NCBI GenBank assembly: GCA_044450785.1
Contig: JBIOJM010000491.1
Coordinates: 1 to 5,540 of the forward strand
Origin: JBIOJM01 sp044450785
GTDB lineage: Bacteria; Planctomycetota; Planctomycetia; Isosphaerales; Isosphaeraceae
DNA length: 5,540 nt
Reading direction: 5' to 3'
Shown here: piece after piece, positions 5,261 to 5,540 of the stretch
How positions within the stretch are numbered: the first letter of the stretch is position 1
Layout: every line of letters begins with the position of its first letter
The notes under the pieces: model-generated
Databases searched by the model: none
What the model was told of the DNA's origin: nothing
The model's input: only the letters and a program-made list of their open reading frames with translations
Program-made: the position numbers and the translations under genes

Positions 5261-5540
5261 CCTACAGCCTCTCGATCACTCCGCAGAGGCTCCTCGGCCC
5301 CCCAGTGTTTGCCGAACGAAAGGGCGTCCATCGGCGAGGGAAGCGAGTCCTCTGGATCGCCGGGTTGGGCGGCGTTCGGCGACCGGCCGTTGCCCCCGGG
5401 ATACTACGCAGCGCGGAATAATGGCTACACCGTTCCCCGCGCTGCTTCGTTCGCGGGGAAGGCCCTCGCCCTTGCACAGGACCCGCGGCAAGGGCTCAGC
5501 CCTCCCCACGGACCCTCCTAAGAAACTGCCTGCTCAGGGG
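5261..5540. other. Right-hand end of window, no gene recognised
   Basis: Open frames of about 70-77 codons exist on both strands, but their products are Pro/Arg/Ser-rich without motifs and overlap each other antisense. The region probably includes the promoter and leader for the small minus-strand frame starting at 5260, though no -10/-35 pair is convincing. A hairpin lies at 5408-5445. Confidence 0.35.
5408..5445. other. 9 bp perfect inverted repeat with a 20-base loop
   Basis: GCAGCGCGG pairs exactly with CCGCGCTGC. Within the loop, AA and TT arms next to the stem allow a bulged alternative (GGAA with TTCC). There is no T-run on the plus strand. It could be a small RNA or leader structure upstream of the minus-strand frame at 5260. 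Confidence 0.4.

Noticed and set aside
1..5540. CRISPR array, rRNA or complete insertion sequence
   Set aside because: I found no regularly spaced repeats, no rRNA motifs and no transposase with paired terminal inverted repeats.

Overview
The window is high-GC bacterial DNA. Two intact genes on the plus strand (2183-4344) form its only clearly functional core. Both prefer G or C at third codon positions. Sequence alone does not fix the phylum. The main gene type, an APH-like kinase fused to a RapZ C-terminal domain, is one I know from Bacteroidetes and from several high-GC, Gram-negative environmental lineages. The lipoprotein at 625-1131 also suggests a diderm host.

Core: GTG at 2183 opens a 479-residue protein joining an AmgK-type sugar kinase to the C-terminal domain of RapZ, the amino-sugar sensor that controls GlmS in E. 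coli. It overlaps by ATGA with a 241-residue MurU-type nucleotidyltransferase (3619-4344). Together they fit the anabolic peptidoglycan-recycling route, in which MurNAc (or GlcNAc) becomes the 1-phosphate and then the UDP-sugar. The RapZ module may make the kinase responsive to an amino-sugar phosphate.

Left side (1-2186): this part is a mix of fragments. It holds the 3' end of an unidentified gene (2-160), a gene-poor stretch (161-624), an intact small lipoprotein gene (625-1131), and a minus-strand remnant resembling the C-terminus of an Asp/Glu racemase family protein (1249-1446). Next comes a stretch without genes, AT-richer in places and carrying two clean hairpins (1447-1863). A decayed C-terminus of a DppC/OppC-type peptide ABC transporter permease (1864-2043) follows. 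Another reading frame with protein-like composition then runs into the kinase start with a GTGA overlap.

Right side (4345-5540): a minus-strand terminator (4481-4516) is followed by the 3' half of a tRNA-Gly gene (4586-4626). That half ends in the anticodon loop and directly abuts a frameshifted minus-strand reading frame that looks like the tail of a tyrosine recombinase. This is the architecture of one end (an att site) of an integrated element, now degraded. Beyond it lie a small possible gene on the minus strand (5084-5260) and unassigned DNA with a hairpin. Overall, a conserved cell-wall recycling operon sits beside a tRNA-linked integration scar.
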